51,017 bases of DNA from an uncultured Rhodospirillales bacterium (GTDB lineage: Bacteria > Pseudomonadota > Alphaproteobacteria > Acetobacterales > Acetobacteraceae). This document shows, in pieces, positions 43,276 through 51,017 of the stretch. The notes beneath the pieces were generated by a model that worked only from the letters and a program-made list of their open reading frames with translations, was not told the origin of the DNA and did no database searches. Position numbers and translations under genes: made by a program. Where the stretch lies: positions 1 through 51,017 of the forward strand of contig CAIJTR010000068.1 of NCBI GenBank assembly GCA_903823665.1, written 5' to 3'. Positions within the stretch are counted from its first letter, which is position 1, and each line of letters begins with the position of its first letter.

Positions 43276-44229
43276 ATGGCCAAGCCAATCGTTGATTTTC
43301 TGGCGGCCAGTGCCCGGCGGGGGCCGTTGCTGCTGGCGGTGGGGATTTTTGGCGGTGTGGCTGTGCCGGCGCTGGCGCGGGGGATGGCGTGGTTCATCAC
43401 GCCGAATGTGGTGCTGCTGATGACGCTGGTGCTGCTGCGGGTGGATATTCCGGCGGCGTTCTCGCATTTGACGCGCCCGGTGCGACTGGCGGCGATTGTG
43501 GCGTTTCAGATGCTGGCGTGTCCGCTGATGATGGCCGCTGTTGTGCCGTTTCTGCCGCTGGATGTGGGAACGTCCGCCGCGTTGGTGATTTTCGCCACCG
43601 GCACCTCGGCAACCTCGGGCGCTGCGTTTGCCCGGCTGGTGGGGCTTGATCCGGAATTGACGTTGCTGGCGACGCTGGCGGGGATTTTCATCGTGCCGCT
43701 GACCGGGCCGCCGCTGGCGCATTTGCTCACGGGGGCTGATCTGCACGTGACGGTGCCGGGGTTTATGCTGCGGCTGGCGATTGTGGTGGGGCTGCCGTTG
43801 ATCGGGTCGCTGCTGCTGCGCCGGGTGGTGGGCCCTGCCCGGCTTGCGCCACTGGGGGCGGCATTTGATGGGGCGGTGGTGTGGCTGGTGGTGTTCTACG
43901 GATTTGCCGTGATGAACGGGATGCAGGCGCGGCTGATTGATGACCCGGTTTGGGTGGTAGAGGCGACAATTGCGGCCTTTGCCGCGGATTTTGGGCTGAA
44001 TATCATCAGCACCATTGCGTTCTTGTGGCTGGGATGGCGGGCATCGGCATCGGTTGGCCTGATGTCAGGCAACCGCAACATGGCGCTGTATCTCGCGGTT
44101 CTGCCGAGTGCGGCCGATCCGAAGATTGCGCTGTTTTTCGCACTCGTGCAGATCCCGCTGTTTCTCAGCCCGTTTCTGCTGGGACCGGTTTACCGGGCAC
44201 TTTCGCGTCGGTGGGTTATGCCGGTTTGA
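43276..44229 (+). CDS. BASS-type (bile acid:sodium symporter-like) membrane transporter
   Basis: 317 aa, about nine to ten membrane spans. The fold is suggested by two repeated halves and conserved glycine/asparagine sites: ATGTSATSGAAFARLVG (crossover region, about 120-136) and SVGLMSGNRNMALYLAVLPS (about 262-281), where GNRN is diagnostic for the SBF/ACR3-like family. The transported compound is not predictable. I start at ATG 43276; an upstream ATG at 43231 lacks support. It is divergent from the helicase gene by 55 bases. Confidence 0.75.
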   Translation: MAKPIVDFLAASARRGPLLLAVGIFGGVAVPALARGMAWFITPNVVLLMTLVLLRVDIPAAFSHLTRPVRLAAIVAFQMLACPLMMAAVVPFLPLDVGTSAALVIFATGTSATSGAAFARLVGLDPELTLLATLAGIFIVPLTGPPLAHLLTGADLHVTVPGFMLRLAIVVGLPLIGSLLLRRVVGPARLAPLGAAFDGAVVWLVVFYGFAVMNGMQARLIDDPVWVVEATIAAFAADFGLNIISTIAFLWLGWRASASVGLMSGNRNMALYLAVLPSAADPKIALFFALVQIPLFLSPFLLGPVYRALSRRWVMPV

Positions 44230-45190
44230 CGCCCTGCGCCTTCGGCCGTGCGCCCAGGATATGGGCGATGGCGTAGGTCAGGTCTGGCCGGTTGAGCGTG
44301 TAGAAATGGAACTCGTCAATGCCGTTGGCGCGGAGCAAACGCACCTGCTCGGCGGCGATGACGGCGGCGACCATGCGGCGGGTTTCGGGATCATCCTCAG
44401 TGCCGTCGAACATATGCGACAGCCAATCAGGCACGCTCGCGCCGCACATGGCGGAGAACTTCACGGCCTGGGAGAAATTGGAGACGGGCATGATGCCAGG
44501 CACGATGGGTGCTGTGATGCCGGCTGCCAGACAGCGATCGAGGAAGCGGAGATACACATCGGTGTCGAAGAAGTAATTTGTGATGGCGCGCGTGGCCCCG
44601 GCATCGAGTTTGCGCTTCAAATTGTCGAGATCAGCTTCAGGACTGATAGCGGCCGGATGCGTTTCAGCGTATGCTGCCACCGTGATTTCGAAATCACCGA
44701 TGCGGCGCAGGCCCTCCACGAGATCGCTCGCGTAGGCATACCCATCGGGCTGTGGCACGTATTCACCACCACCGGGAACATCGCCACGCAAAGCCACGAT
44801 GTGGCGAACCCCGGCATCGTAATACCGCCGAGCCACGTCATCGACCTCGCCACGGCTTGCGGCCACGCAGGTGAGATGCGCGGCTGGGATCAGACTGGTT
44901 TCAGCGACAATTCGCGTGACGGTGGCATGTGTGCGTTCCTGGGTGCTGCCACCGGCCCCGTAGGTGACGGACACGAAACGCGGTGCCAATGGTTCGAGCC
45001 TTCGGATGCAGGCCCAAAGCTGGTTTTCCAACGCCTCAGTCCGCGGTGGGAAGAATTCGAACGACAGTGCCGGCGGGCTTGATGACGAATCGAGTGGCGG
45101 CAGCCCGGACAACCTGGGCGCATGCAGCCATTTCGGCAGCGTGGCGTGGGCGGAAGGGTGATCGACGGGAAGCGAGGCATCATTGTCCAT
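44216..45190 (-). CDS. metF: 5,10-methylenetetrahydrofolate reductase
   Basis: 324-aa flavoprotein TIM barrel making 5-methyl-THF for methionine synthesis. Motifs: LSFEFFPPRTE (catalytic Glu), FVSVTYGAGGSTQERT, HIVALRGDVPGG, DFEITVAAYAETHPAA and ITNYFFDTDVYLRFLD. The C-terminal NGIDEFHFYTLNR binds FAD. I chose ATG 45190; there is no Shine-Dalgarno, but a promoter so close upstream that the transcript may be leaderless. The 3' end overlaps the transporter gene by 14 bases. Confidence 0.94.
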   Translation of the reverse strand: MDNDASLPVDHPSAHATLPKWLHAPRLSGLPPLDSSSSPPALSFEFFPPRTEALENQLWACIRRLEPLAPRFVSVTYGAGGSTQERTHATVTRIVAETSLIPAAHLTCVAASRGEVDDVARRYYDAGVRHIVALRGDVPGGGEYVPQPDGYAYASDLVEGLRRIGDFEITVAAYAETHPAAISPEADLDNLKRKLDAGATRAITNYFFDTDVYLRFLDRCLAAGITAPIVPGIMPVSNFSQAVKFSAMCGASVPDWLSHMFDGTEDDPETRRMVAAVIAAEQVRLLRANGIDEFHFYTLNRPDLTYAIAHILGARPKAQGVKPA

Positions 45191-45226
45191 AAAGATATGT
45201 TTATAAGTTATGATTGTTGAAATCAA
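45191..45226 (-). promoter_or_regulatory. Likely leaderless promoter and operator of metF
   Basis: Minus strand: TTGATT (45226-45221), 15-base spacer, TATAAA (45205-45200), then only 9 bases to the ATG. The start-proximal sequence, CATAACTTATAAACATATCTTTATG in short pieces, has CATAA...TTATG symmetry and an ATATCTTTAT core. It resembles sites of ArsR-type SAM/SAH-responsive regulators reported upstream of methionine-cycle genes in alphaproteobacteria; that link is from memory. Confidence 0.4.
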
Positions 45227-45424
45227 GCCTCCTGGTGAGCCCGGCCGGCCAAGCTCGGTGAATTGCGTGAAGCATTTGCGTATGTGCAGCCTTCCCGCGC
45301 GTTCCCCTCTGGTTTCAATCACGCATGACGCCTATTTGCGTGCATGCTAGAAGGCAGTGCAGAGCCGCACGGCTCGTATGGCGGGCTGCGGGTCGTCGCC
45401 GGATCATTCGTCACAGGGATTTCA

Positions 45425-46246
45425 ATGCCATTGTCGCCTCGCTCCGCGCTGTCATTCTTGGCAACCCTCGTGGTTCTGCCGATTATGCTCTCCAGCTGTG
45501 CCACGCCGCCTCCGGCCAGCGACCCGGATGCGCTGGCGGAGTATCGTGAGACCAACGATCCCGCTGAGCCCACAAACCGGGTGTTCTATGCTATCAATAA
45601 TGGCATCGACACGGTTCTGCTGAAGCCGATTGCGCAGGTGTATCGGGCCGTGTTGCCGCAAACCGTGCGCACCCACACGCATAATTTTTTAGCCAACCTT
45701 GGTGAACCTGTGCAGCTGTTCAACGATATGTTCGAGGCAAAGCCGCGCCGGGCCGGCGATTCGCTGATGCGGCTGATGCTCAACACCACCGTGGGCGTGG
45801 GCGGCGTGTTCGATGTGGCAACCGACCTCGGCTGGCCTGATCATGACAGTGACAGCGGCATCACGCTGGCGATCTGGGGTATTCCGAACGGGCCTTATTT
45901 GTTCTTGCCGATCCTTGGCCCCTCCAGCCCGCGTGAGGCACTGGGGTTTGGGATGGATTATGCCGTCAACCCGATGTCCTGGATTGGCCATGGCCAGACC
46001 GATACGGTGCTGGGTTATTCGAAAACGGCGCTATCGGCCATTGATGCGCGTGCCGCTGTGTTGGATGATCTCGACAAAATCACCAGCCAGGCGCTCGATC
46101 CGTACGCGACAATTCGTAGCTTGTATCGCCAGCACAGGCAGTCTCAGATCGAAAACGTGCGTGAAGACACCGAGGCCACTGTGCCGGCGTGGTTTCCACC
46201 CACACCCAAGCCCACAACCTCGGTCGCGGGAGCGCAAAAACCATGA
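45425..46246 (+). CDS. mlaA: MlaA (VacJ) outer-membrane lipoprotein
   Basis: 273 aa from the ATG at 45425 (AGGGA upstream). The signal peptide ends in lipobox LSSC (Cys about 26). Family motifs: NDPAEPTNRVFYAIN, FLANLGEPVQLFNDM, NTTVGVGGVFDVATDLG, GPYLFLPILGPSSPREALG and the DLDKITSQALDPYATIRSLYRQ region. MlaA removes misplaced phospholipids from the outer leaflet and hands them to MlaC. It overlaps mlaC by 4 bases (ATGA). The Pro-rich C-terminal tail is extra. Confidence 0.94.
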   Translation: MPLSPRSALSFLATLVVLPIMLSSCATPPPASDPDALAEYRETNDPAEPTNRVFYAINNGIDTVLLKPIAQVYRAVLPQTVRTHTHNFLANLGEPVQLFNDMFEAKPRRAGDSLMRLMLNTTVGVGGVFDVATDLGWPDHDSDSGITLAIWGIPNGPYLFLPILGPSSPREALGFGMDYAVNPMSWIGHGQTDTVLGYSKTALSAIDARAAVLDDLDKITSQALDPYATIRSLYRQHRQSQIENVREDTEATVPAWFPPTPKPTTSVAGAQKP

Positions 46247-46905
46247 AAACCGCAGCTGAAACGGCAACAAAATCCATGTCAACACTCAATGCCGTTGGTC
46301 GCCGCCACGCGCTTCGCAGCCTGGTCGCGGGCCTGTCGCTTGCGCCATTGATGATGGCCGGGCCTGCAAGGGCGGAAGTGAGCCCGGATCAGGCGCAGGC
46401 GTTCGTTGAAAATGCGAGCCGTGAGCTGGTCAAGGTTGTCAATGGGCCTGGCACCACCGAGGAAAAGGCCACGGCCTTCCAGAAAATTATCAACGAAGCG
46501 GTGGATATCAATTCGGTTGGACGCTTCTGCCTCGGCCGCTACTGGCGCGTGGCCACGCCCGAGCAGCAGAAAGACTATATCGAGCTGTTCCATCGCGTGC
46601 TCGTGCTCAACATCACCGGCAAGGTTGGCGAATACAAAGGTGTGGCCATCACCATCGTCCACTCTGCACCGCGTGAGGACGGTGTGGCAGTGACATCCAC
46701 CGTCACGCGGCCGGGCGAGGCACCCACTCGCGTGGATTGGCTGGTCAGCAGCGAGAGTGGCGGGCCGAGAATTGTTGACGTGATCGCAGAGGGCACCAGC
46801 CTTCGCCTGACGCAGCGCAACGACTATGCGTCCTACATGTCACGCAACAACAACAGCGTGGCGGCCTTGATCGACGCTCTGAAGAAGCAGGCCACCGGTA
46901 GCTAG
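46243..46905 (+). CDS. mlaC: MlaC-family periplasmic phospholipid carrier
   Basis: 220 aa. The N-terminus is hydrophilic and then has GRRHALRSLVAGLSLAPLMMA, possibly a Tat signal, cleaved near ARAE. The mature part has the Tol-tolerance/MlaC fold: AFQKIINEAVDINSVGRFCLGRYWR (in part), DYIELFHRVLVLNITGKVGEYKG, and VDWLVSSESGGPRIVDVIAEGTSL near the C-terminus. It shuttles lipids between MlaA and the inner-membrane MlaFEDB complex, which is not in the window. The stop codon lies in a palindromic repeat. Confidence 0.92.
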   Translation: MKTAAETATKSMSTLNAVGRRHALRSLVAGLSLAPLMMAGPARAEVSPDQAQAFVENASRELVKVVNGPGTTEEKATAFQKIINEAVDINSVGRFCLGRYWRVATPEQQKDYIELFHRVLVLNITGKVGEYKGVAITIVHSAPREDGVAVTSTVTRPGEAPTRVDWLVSSESGGPRIVDVIAEGTSLRLTQRNDYASYMSRNNNSVAALIDALKKQATGS

Positions 46906-46952
46906 AGCAACGCCCGACCAGATGAGTCCATCTGGTCGAAAGTTCGTGCTCT
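46904..46952. repeat. Palindromic repeat overlapping the mlaC stop
   Basis: Inner arms CGACCAGATG (46915-46924) and CATCTGGTCG (46929-46938) form a perfect 10-bp stem with a 4-base loop. Outer arms AGAGCA (46904-46909) and TGCTCT (46947-46952) add a second stem. The left end overlaps the TAG of mlaC (46903-46905). AGAGCA...TGCTCT ends recall dispersed palindromes of other alphaproteobacteria. It sits between convergent genes and could stop both transcripts. Confidence 0.65.
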
Positions 46953-46972
46953 CGGCTGATTTGACCTGGGCG

Positions 46973-47380
46973 CTAAGCCTCAAGTGGCGAGACATGCGAC
47001 ACGCTGGCTGCGTCCAAGCGGGCATGCTGGGCTGCGGCTTTTAGCACGCTCGCAAGATCGGTCCGGCGAAATGGTTTCAACAGAATGCCCACGGGTCGCA
47101 CGCTCGCCATCCGCACATGGTCTGCCGGGTTATTGGTACCTGTGACAAACACAATTTTCGCGTTGGTCAACGCCACGATCTCACGCGCGGTTTCCACACC
47201 GTCCAGCGCACCCTTCAGATGCAGGTCCATCATCACAACGTCCGGATGGCAGCTGACCGCGAGTTCAAGCGCGCGTTCTGATGTGGCCGCTGACCCGACG
47301 ATTTCGCAGTGCAGCCGCCGCACCGCGGTTGCAATTGTCATCGCCATCAATTCCTGATCCTCAACGATCAGAAGGCGCAT
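46973..47380 (-). CDS. Single-domain response regulator (CheY-like receiver)
   Basis: 135 aa, one receiver domain and no output domain. Acidic pocket in LLIVEDQELMAMTIA, phospho-acceptor Asp in DVVMMDLHLKGALDG (about residue 52), Thr in IVFVTGTNNP, and Lys in VGILLKPFRRTDL. I start at ATG 47380 with AGGGGTGGG upstream; the longer frame to 47548 overlaps the ribokinase gene. The kinase partner is not in the window. The DLHLKG and TGTN wording resembles stand-alone regulators paired with HWE-type histidine kinases in this class (inference). Confidence 0.85.
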   Translation of the reverse strand: MRLLIVEDQELMAMTIATAVRRLHCEIVGSAATSERALELAVSCHPDVVMMDLHLKGALDGVETAREIVALTNAKIVFVTGTNNPADHVRMASVRPVGILLKPFRRTDLASVLKAAAQHARLDAASVSHVSPLEA

Positions 47381-47486
47381 TCCCACCCCTGGCATAGCCG
47401 TGCGCCCCACCCTCTGTGCAGTTCGAGATTTATGCTGCACGCAAAAGGTAAACGACTGATGACCAGGAATCGGTTTGTCGGGTTTT

Positions 47487-48392
47487 TTATGAAGTGGGCG
47501 TGGATTGGAAAAAACATGTGGCATCGGCGTACGACGCCTGCGCGCCATGCCGCGTCACGGACAGCGACGCGTAACGCACGGCGACAGCCAGCGCGTTGTC
47601 CACATCCCCGCTTCGCGCCAATGTGGCGGCAAAGGCACCAATAAAGCCGTCACCCGCCCCTGTGGTGTCCACGGCTTCGACGATTGGGGCATCGACATGC
47701 GCCACTCGGGCCTGCGTGACCAAAACCGCCCCATCAGGACCCAGTGTCACGATCACGCAACCAATGCCCGCTCGCACCAGCCGCCGCGCGGCCGCGACCA
47801 CGTCGTCGGTGCGGGTGACGGGCATACCGGTCAGAACCGCGAGTTCTCCCCGGTTGGGCACCAAAAAGGCCACCCCCCTCAGCCGCGAGACAGCAAGCGG
47901 AATTGCGGGTGCGGGATTGAGAAGCACTGGCACCGTGGCCGTTTCAATCAGGCGGTAGACCGTCTCGATGGGTATTTCCAACTGCAGCACCAGCATGGAT
48001 GCGGTGTGAAGCAACGCGTCCGGCACGTCATCGAACCCGACATGCGCGTTGGCACCGGACGCAACGAGAATTCGGTTCTCGCCGTTGTGCTCGACGAGAA
48101 TGGCGGCAACTCCGCTGGACATGCCAGGCATCGTTTGAACACCGGCCACGCCCACACCACTCTCTGCCAAGGCAGTGCGCGCCAAGCCGCCGAACGCGTC
48201 ATCGCCAACGCGGCCGATCATCTCTACCGATGCCCCGAGCCGCGCCATCGCCACAGCCTGATTGGCCCCCTTGCCACCGGGCAGAATGGCAAAGCCGTCG
48301 GCCATCATCGTCTCACCGGGCTGCGGCATGCGGCTGGCGCGCATGACGAGATCGGTGTTGATGCTGCCGACGACGACGAGGGGGCCGTGCAT
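47487..48392 (-). CDS. rbsK: Ribokinase (PfkB family)
   Basis: 301 aa sugar kinase. N-terminal VVVGSINTDLVMRASRMPQPGETM and LPGGKGANQAVAMARLG (PfkB signature 1), NPAPAIPL, NRGELAVLTG, LGPDGAVLV and the C-terminal DTTGAGDGFIGAFAATLA with catalytic Asp (PfkB signature 2). It phosphorylates D-ribose to ribose 5-phosphate for the pentose phosphate pathway or nucleotides. It begins 8 bases after the amidohydrolase gene ends, so the two are probably co-transcribed. No ribose transporter is adjacent. Confidence 0.9.
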   Translation of the reverse strand: MHGPLVVVGSINTDLVMRASRMPQPGETMMADGFAILPGGKGANQAVAMARLGASVEMIGRVGDDAFGGLARTALAESGVGVAGVQTMPGMSSGVAAILVEHNGENRILVASGANAHVGFDDVPDALLHTASMLVLQLEIPIETVYRLIETATVPVLLNPAPAIPLAVSRLRGVAFLVPNRGELAVLTGMPVTRTDDVVAAARRLVRAGIGCVIVTLGPDGAVLVTQARVAHVDAPIVEAVDTTGAGDGFIGAFAATLARSGDVDNALAVAVRYASLSVTRHGAQASYADATCFFQSTPTS

Positions 48393-48400
48393 CGCGCTTC

Positions 48401-49567
48401 TCAGACGGTGCCGCGTGGCAGCTTCATCTCCACCAATGTTGCCAGCACACCGGCGCCGTCTGGGATTGCCGCATCATCGAAATCATAAAGCGCGTTGTGA
48501 ACCGGGGCAGACGAGCCGTTGCCGATGTTGATGTAGGCACCGGGGACGGCTTCCAGCATGAAGGAGAAATCCTCCGAGCCCATCACTGCCGGGCCGTTGC
48601 GCTCCACTTTGTCCTCACCCACCAGCACCGCCGCCGCATCAGCGAACAAGGCGGTTTGAGCGGCATCGTTGACCAGGGGTGCGAACAGGAAGCGGAAATC
48701 CACCTCGGCCATGGCACCAAAGCCCTCGGCGATGGAGGTGGAGATCGCGCGCATGCGGTCCTCCATCTGCTGCATCACCTCGCGCTTGAAGGCGCGCGCC
48801 GTGCCGCGCAGCACCGCCTTGTCCGGGATGACATTGTAGGCGGCACCGGCTTCCATGCAGGTGATCGACAACACCGCCGTATCAGACGCCTTCACGTTGC
48901 GGGCGACCACCGATTGCATGGCGGTGACGATCGAGGCGGCGACCACCACCGGGTCCACACTTTCCTCCGGCCGAGCGCCGTGCGCGCCGCGACCATTGAT
49001 GGTGATGTCAAAGAACGCCCCACCGGCCATCATGGAACCCGGACGTATCGCGAACTTGCCGATATCCAGGCCGGGGCGGTTGTGCATGCCGAACACCGTC
49101 TCGCACGGGAACCGGGCGAACAGATCATCCTTCAGCATTGCCTCCGCGCCACCCAGACCTTCCTCGGCCGGCTGGAAAATAAAATTCACGGTGCCGTTGA
49201 AATTGCCGGTCTCGGCGAGGTAGCGCGCGGCACCCAGCAGCATGGTGGTGTGGCCGTCATGGCCGCAGGCATGCATCACACCCGGCGTCTGGCTCGCATA
49301 GGGTTTGCCGGTTGCCTCGTGAATTGGCAGCGCATCCATATCCGCCCGCAACCCGATGCTCGCCGCACCATTGCCCTTGCGCAGCACGCCCACCACGCCC
49401 GTGCCGCCGACATTGCGATGCACCTCGATGCCCCACTCCTTCAGCTTGGCGGCCACAATGTCGGAGGTCCGGTGCTCGGTGAAACCAATCTCGGGATGGG
49501 CATGGATATCACGCCGGATGGCCGTCAGTTCGTCGTGATAGGCGGCAATGGCTTGGGCTGCGGTCAT
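48401..49567 (-). CDS. M20 family amidohydrolase (hippurate hydrolase-like)
   Basis: 388 aa zinc or manganese metallohydrolase. Metal and catalytic sites: RRDIHAHPEIGFTEHRT, GLRADMDALPI, HACGHDGHTTMLLGAA, FQPAEEGLGGAEAM, and MGSEDFSFMLE near the C-terminus. The dimerisation domain lies in the middle (ITINGRGAHGARPEESVDP). Relatives hydrolyse N-acyl amino acids or hippurate. The ATG at 49567 was chosen over 49627 on homology. It is divergent from zwf. Confidence 0.92.
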   Translation of the reverse strand: MTAAQAIAAYHDELTAIRRDIHAHPEIGFTEHRTSDIVAAKLKEWGIEVHRNVGGTGVVGVLRKGNGAASIGLRADMDALPIHEATGKPYASQTPGVMHACGHDGHTTMLLGAARYLAETGNFNGTVNFIFQPAEEGLGGAEAMLKDDLFARFPCETVFGMHNRPGLDIGKFAIRPGSMMAGGAFFDITINGRGAHGARPEESVDPVVVAASIVTAMQSVVARNVKASDTAVLSITCMEAGAAYNVIPDKAVLRGTARAFKREVMQQMEDRMRAISTSIAEGFGAMAEVDFRFLFAPLVNDAAQTALFADAAAVLVGEDKVERNGPAVMGSEDFSFMLEAVPGAYINIGNGSSAPVHNALYDFDDAAIPDGAGVLATLVEMKLPRGTV

Positions 49568-49699
49568 GGTGAGGGCTCCAACGCGATAAGAGTCCTCATC
49601 ATGACGCAACATTGCCGTCCTGTGCATCCCCCCACCACGTGGGTGACGCGTGATCGCGAATTCCGATAGGCTCCGTGCATTGCCTTAACAGGAGCAAGC

Positions 49700-51017
49700 A
49701 TGGCCGCCCAGGTGATCCCCGTCGAGCCGTTCGACCTCGTGGTGTTTGGTGCCACCGGTGACCTCGCCATCCGCAAGCTGATCCCGGCGCTTTATCACCG
49801 TGAAGCCGATGGCCAGATGCCACCCAGTGCCCGCGTGATCGGCGCGTCACGCCGGCAGATGACGAACGACGAATTTCGCGCCCTCGCGCGTGCAGCGCTG
49901 GAGGCGCATGTCGACAGCAAGGTGCGCGACCCCGCGACGGTGGATCACTTTCTCACGCAATTGACCTACGTGTCCGTCGATGCTGCCGGTGACGCGGGTT
50001 GGCCCGAATTGGCCGAAGCCATCGGCACCAGCGCGAATATTCGTGTGTTCTACCTCGCCACCGGCCCTGACCTGTTCGGCCCGATCTGCGACAATCTCGG
50101 CAGGCATGGCCTCGCCGCCGGTGCGCGGGTGGTGGTGGAGAAGCCCATTGGCAAAAGCCTGGCATCGGCAAAGGCCGTCAATGACGCCATCGGCCGGAAT
50201 TTCCCCGAGGACCGCGTCTATCGCATCGATCATTATCTCGGCAAGGAGACGGTTCAGAACCTGATGGCGCTGCGTTTCGCCAACGCGCTGTTCGAGCCGA
50301 TCTGGAACGCCGCCCATATCGACCATGTGCAGATCACGGTGGCTGAAACCCTCGGCGTGGAATCCCGTGCCGGCTACTACGACACCGCCGGTGCCCTGCG
50401 CGACATGGTGCAGAACCACATCCTGCAGCTGCTCTGTCTCGTGGCAATGGAGCCGCCCACATCGCTTGCCGCCGATGCGGTGCGCGATGAAAAGCTGAAG
50501 GTGCTCAAATCCCTGGTGCCGCTCACCGGAACCGCAGCACTCGATGCCACGGTGCGCGGCCAATACCGCGCCGGTGCTTCGGCGGGCGGGCCGGTGGCGG
50601 GATATCTCGACGAACTGGGCAAACCGGACAGCCGCACCGAAACCTTCGTCGCCGTGCGAGCAGATATCGCCAACTGGCGCTGGGCCGGCGTGCCGTTCTA
50701 CCTGCGCACGGGCAAAAGACTGGCAGCGCGGCTGAGCGAGATCGTCATCGCATTCCGTCCCATCCCGCATTCCGTGTTCGACGAAGCAGCGGGTGCCATT
50801 CGCGCCAACCGGCTGGTGATCCGCCTGCAACCGGATGAGGGCGTCAAACTCTGGCTGATGATCAAGGACCCTGGCCCCGGCGGTATGCGCCTGCAATATG
50901 TGCCGCTCGACATGAGCTTCGCTGACCTGTTCTCCGCCCGCAGCCCGGACGCCTATGAACGCCTGTTGATGGACGTGGTGCGCGGCAATCAAACGCTGTT
51001 CATGCGCAGGGATGAGG
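49700..51017 (+). CDS. zwf: Glucose-6-phosphate 1-dehydrogenase, 3' end cut by window
   Basis: 439 codons visible; the family is about 490 aa. NADP site FGATGDLAIRKLIPALYHRE at the N-terminus, EKPIGKSL (substrate-contacting Lys), and the active-site block RIDHYLGKETVQNL with the catalytic His. YLRTGKRLAARLSEI is also standard. The ATG at 49700 has AGGAG 6 bases upstream. It oxidises glucose 6-phosphate, feeding the Entner-Doudoroff or pentose phosphate route; with rpe and rbsK the window holds three genes of pentose phosphate metabolism. Confidence 0.96.
   Translation, partial: MAAQVIPVEPFDLVVFGATGDLAIRKLIPALYHREADGQMPPSARVIGASRRQMTNDEFRALARAALEAHVDSKVRDPATVDHFLTQLTYVSVDAAGDAGWPELAEAIGTSANIRVFYLATGPDLFGPICDNLGRHGLAAGARVVVEKPIGKSLASAKAVNDAIGRNFPEDRVYRIDHYLGKETVQNLMALRFANALFEPIWNAAHIDHVQITVAETLGVESRAGYYDTAGALRDMVQNHILQLLCLVAMEPPTSLAADAVRDEKLKVLKSLVPLTGTAALDATVRGQYRAGASAGGPVAGYLDELGKPDSRTETFVAVRADIANWRWAGVPFYLRTGKRLAARLSEIVIAFRPIPHSVFDEAAGAIRANRLVIRLQPDEGVKLWLMIKDPGPGGMRLQYVPLDMSFADLFSARSPDAYERLLMDVVRGNQTLFMRRDE

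Noticed and set aside
45227-45424. SAM riboswitch upstream of metF
   Set aside because: No conserved stem pattern of a SAM riboswitch could be traced, and the likely promoter is too close to the start to leave room for one.
49847-50992. 381-codon minus-strand frame
   Set aside because: Shadow of zwf, whose active-site motifs are clear.

Overview
The window is a 51 kb, GC-rich, gene-dense chromosomal segment. It looks like an alphaproteobacterium of the Rhodospirillales, most likely Acetobacteraceae. That placement is inferred from the rplU-rpmA-obgE-proB block, a DUF1491 protein, tandem OmpA-domain outer-membrane proteins, a PEP-CTERM mini-protein, small proteins of kinds I associate with this family, and -10 elements of the GCTAAAGC type. 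No rRNA or other strong taxonomic marker is present. There is no integrase, transposase, CRISPR array or phage module.

Positions 1-9.9 kb: a minus-strand operon encodes a gamma-glutamyltransferase followed by a dipeptide/oligopeptide ABC importer (two permeases, two ATPases; the last ATPase runs off the left edge). Then come tRNA-Ala(GGC), a 3-oxoacid CoA-transferase pair (scoA/scoB), a methyltransferase, and a divergent hydroxyacylglutathione hydrolase plus glutathione S-transferase. Positions 9.9-18.7 kb are mostly housekeeping: heparinase-family protein, rpe, an RsmB-type rRNA methyltransferase, tRNA-Ala(CGC), YggT, DUF167, folD, then proB, obgE, rpmA and rplU on the opposite strand. folD and proB converge and both end inside a REP-pair palindrome.

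Positions 18.7-21.35 kb: after tRNA-Ser(CGA) there is an accessory-looking stretch. It holds an ArsR-type regulator with a perfect palindrome at its own start codon, a divergent NIPSNAP protein and an antibiotic-biosynthesis-monooxygenase (ABM) protein. The ABM frame runs without a stop into an unrelated downstream protein, followed by a gene remnant and an orphan hypothetical gene. Positions 21.3-25.5 kb carry a minus-strand set (DHA2 efflux pump, 54-aa PEP-CTERM protein, sterol-desaturase-family protein), then a DUF429-type protein, a small charged protein and a DUF1491 protein.

Positions 25.5-29.4 kb: three tandem OmpA-family genes of similar architecture. The second and third are preceded by TTGCCACA boxes, and the third has a hairpin in its presumed leader, a strong terminator and biased codon use. 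A large CACGGAG inverted repeat follows. Positions 29.7-33 kb hold a lipoprotein divergent from a circularly permuted ATP-grasp / alpha-E pair of unknown chemistry. Positions 33-37.6 kb hold a polar amino-acid ABC importer without its own ATPase, gmk, yicC and a short-chain dehydrogenase. Positions 37.7-45.2 kb hold a Tat-exported metallo-hydrolase, an unknown gene behind a near-consensus promoter, prmA, a UvrD/PcrA helicase, a BASS-type transporter and metF. Positions 45.4-51 kb hold mlaA and mlaC (lipid-asymmetry transport), a single-domain response regulator, a ribokinase, an M20 amidohydrolase and the 5' part of zwf.

The clearest non-gene signals are several families of palindromic repeats that overlap or adjoin stop codons, an operator-like palindrome, likely leaderless promoters (gloB/methyltransferase, metF), and the OmpA upstream boxes. 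The best candidates for unexplored biology are the ATP-grasp/alpha-E pair, the ArsR-NIPSNAP-ABM triad with its frame fusion, and the PEP-CTERM protein with almost no mature domain.
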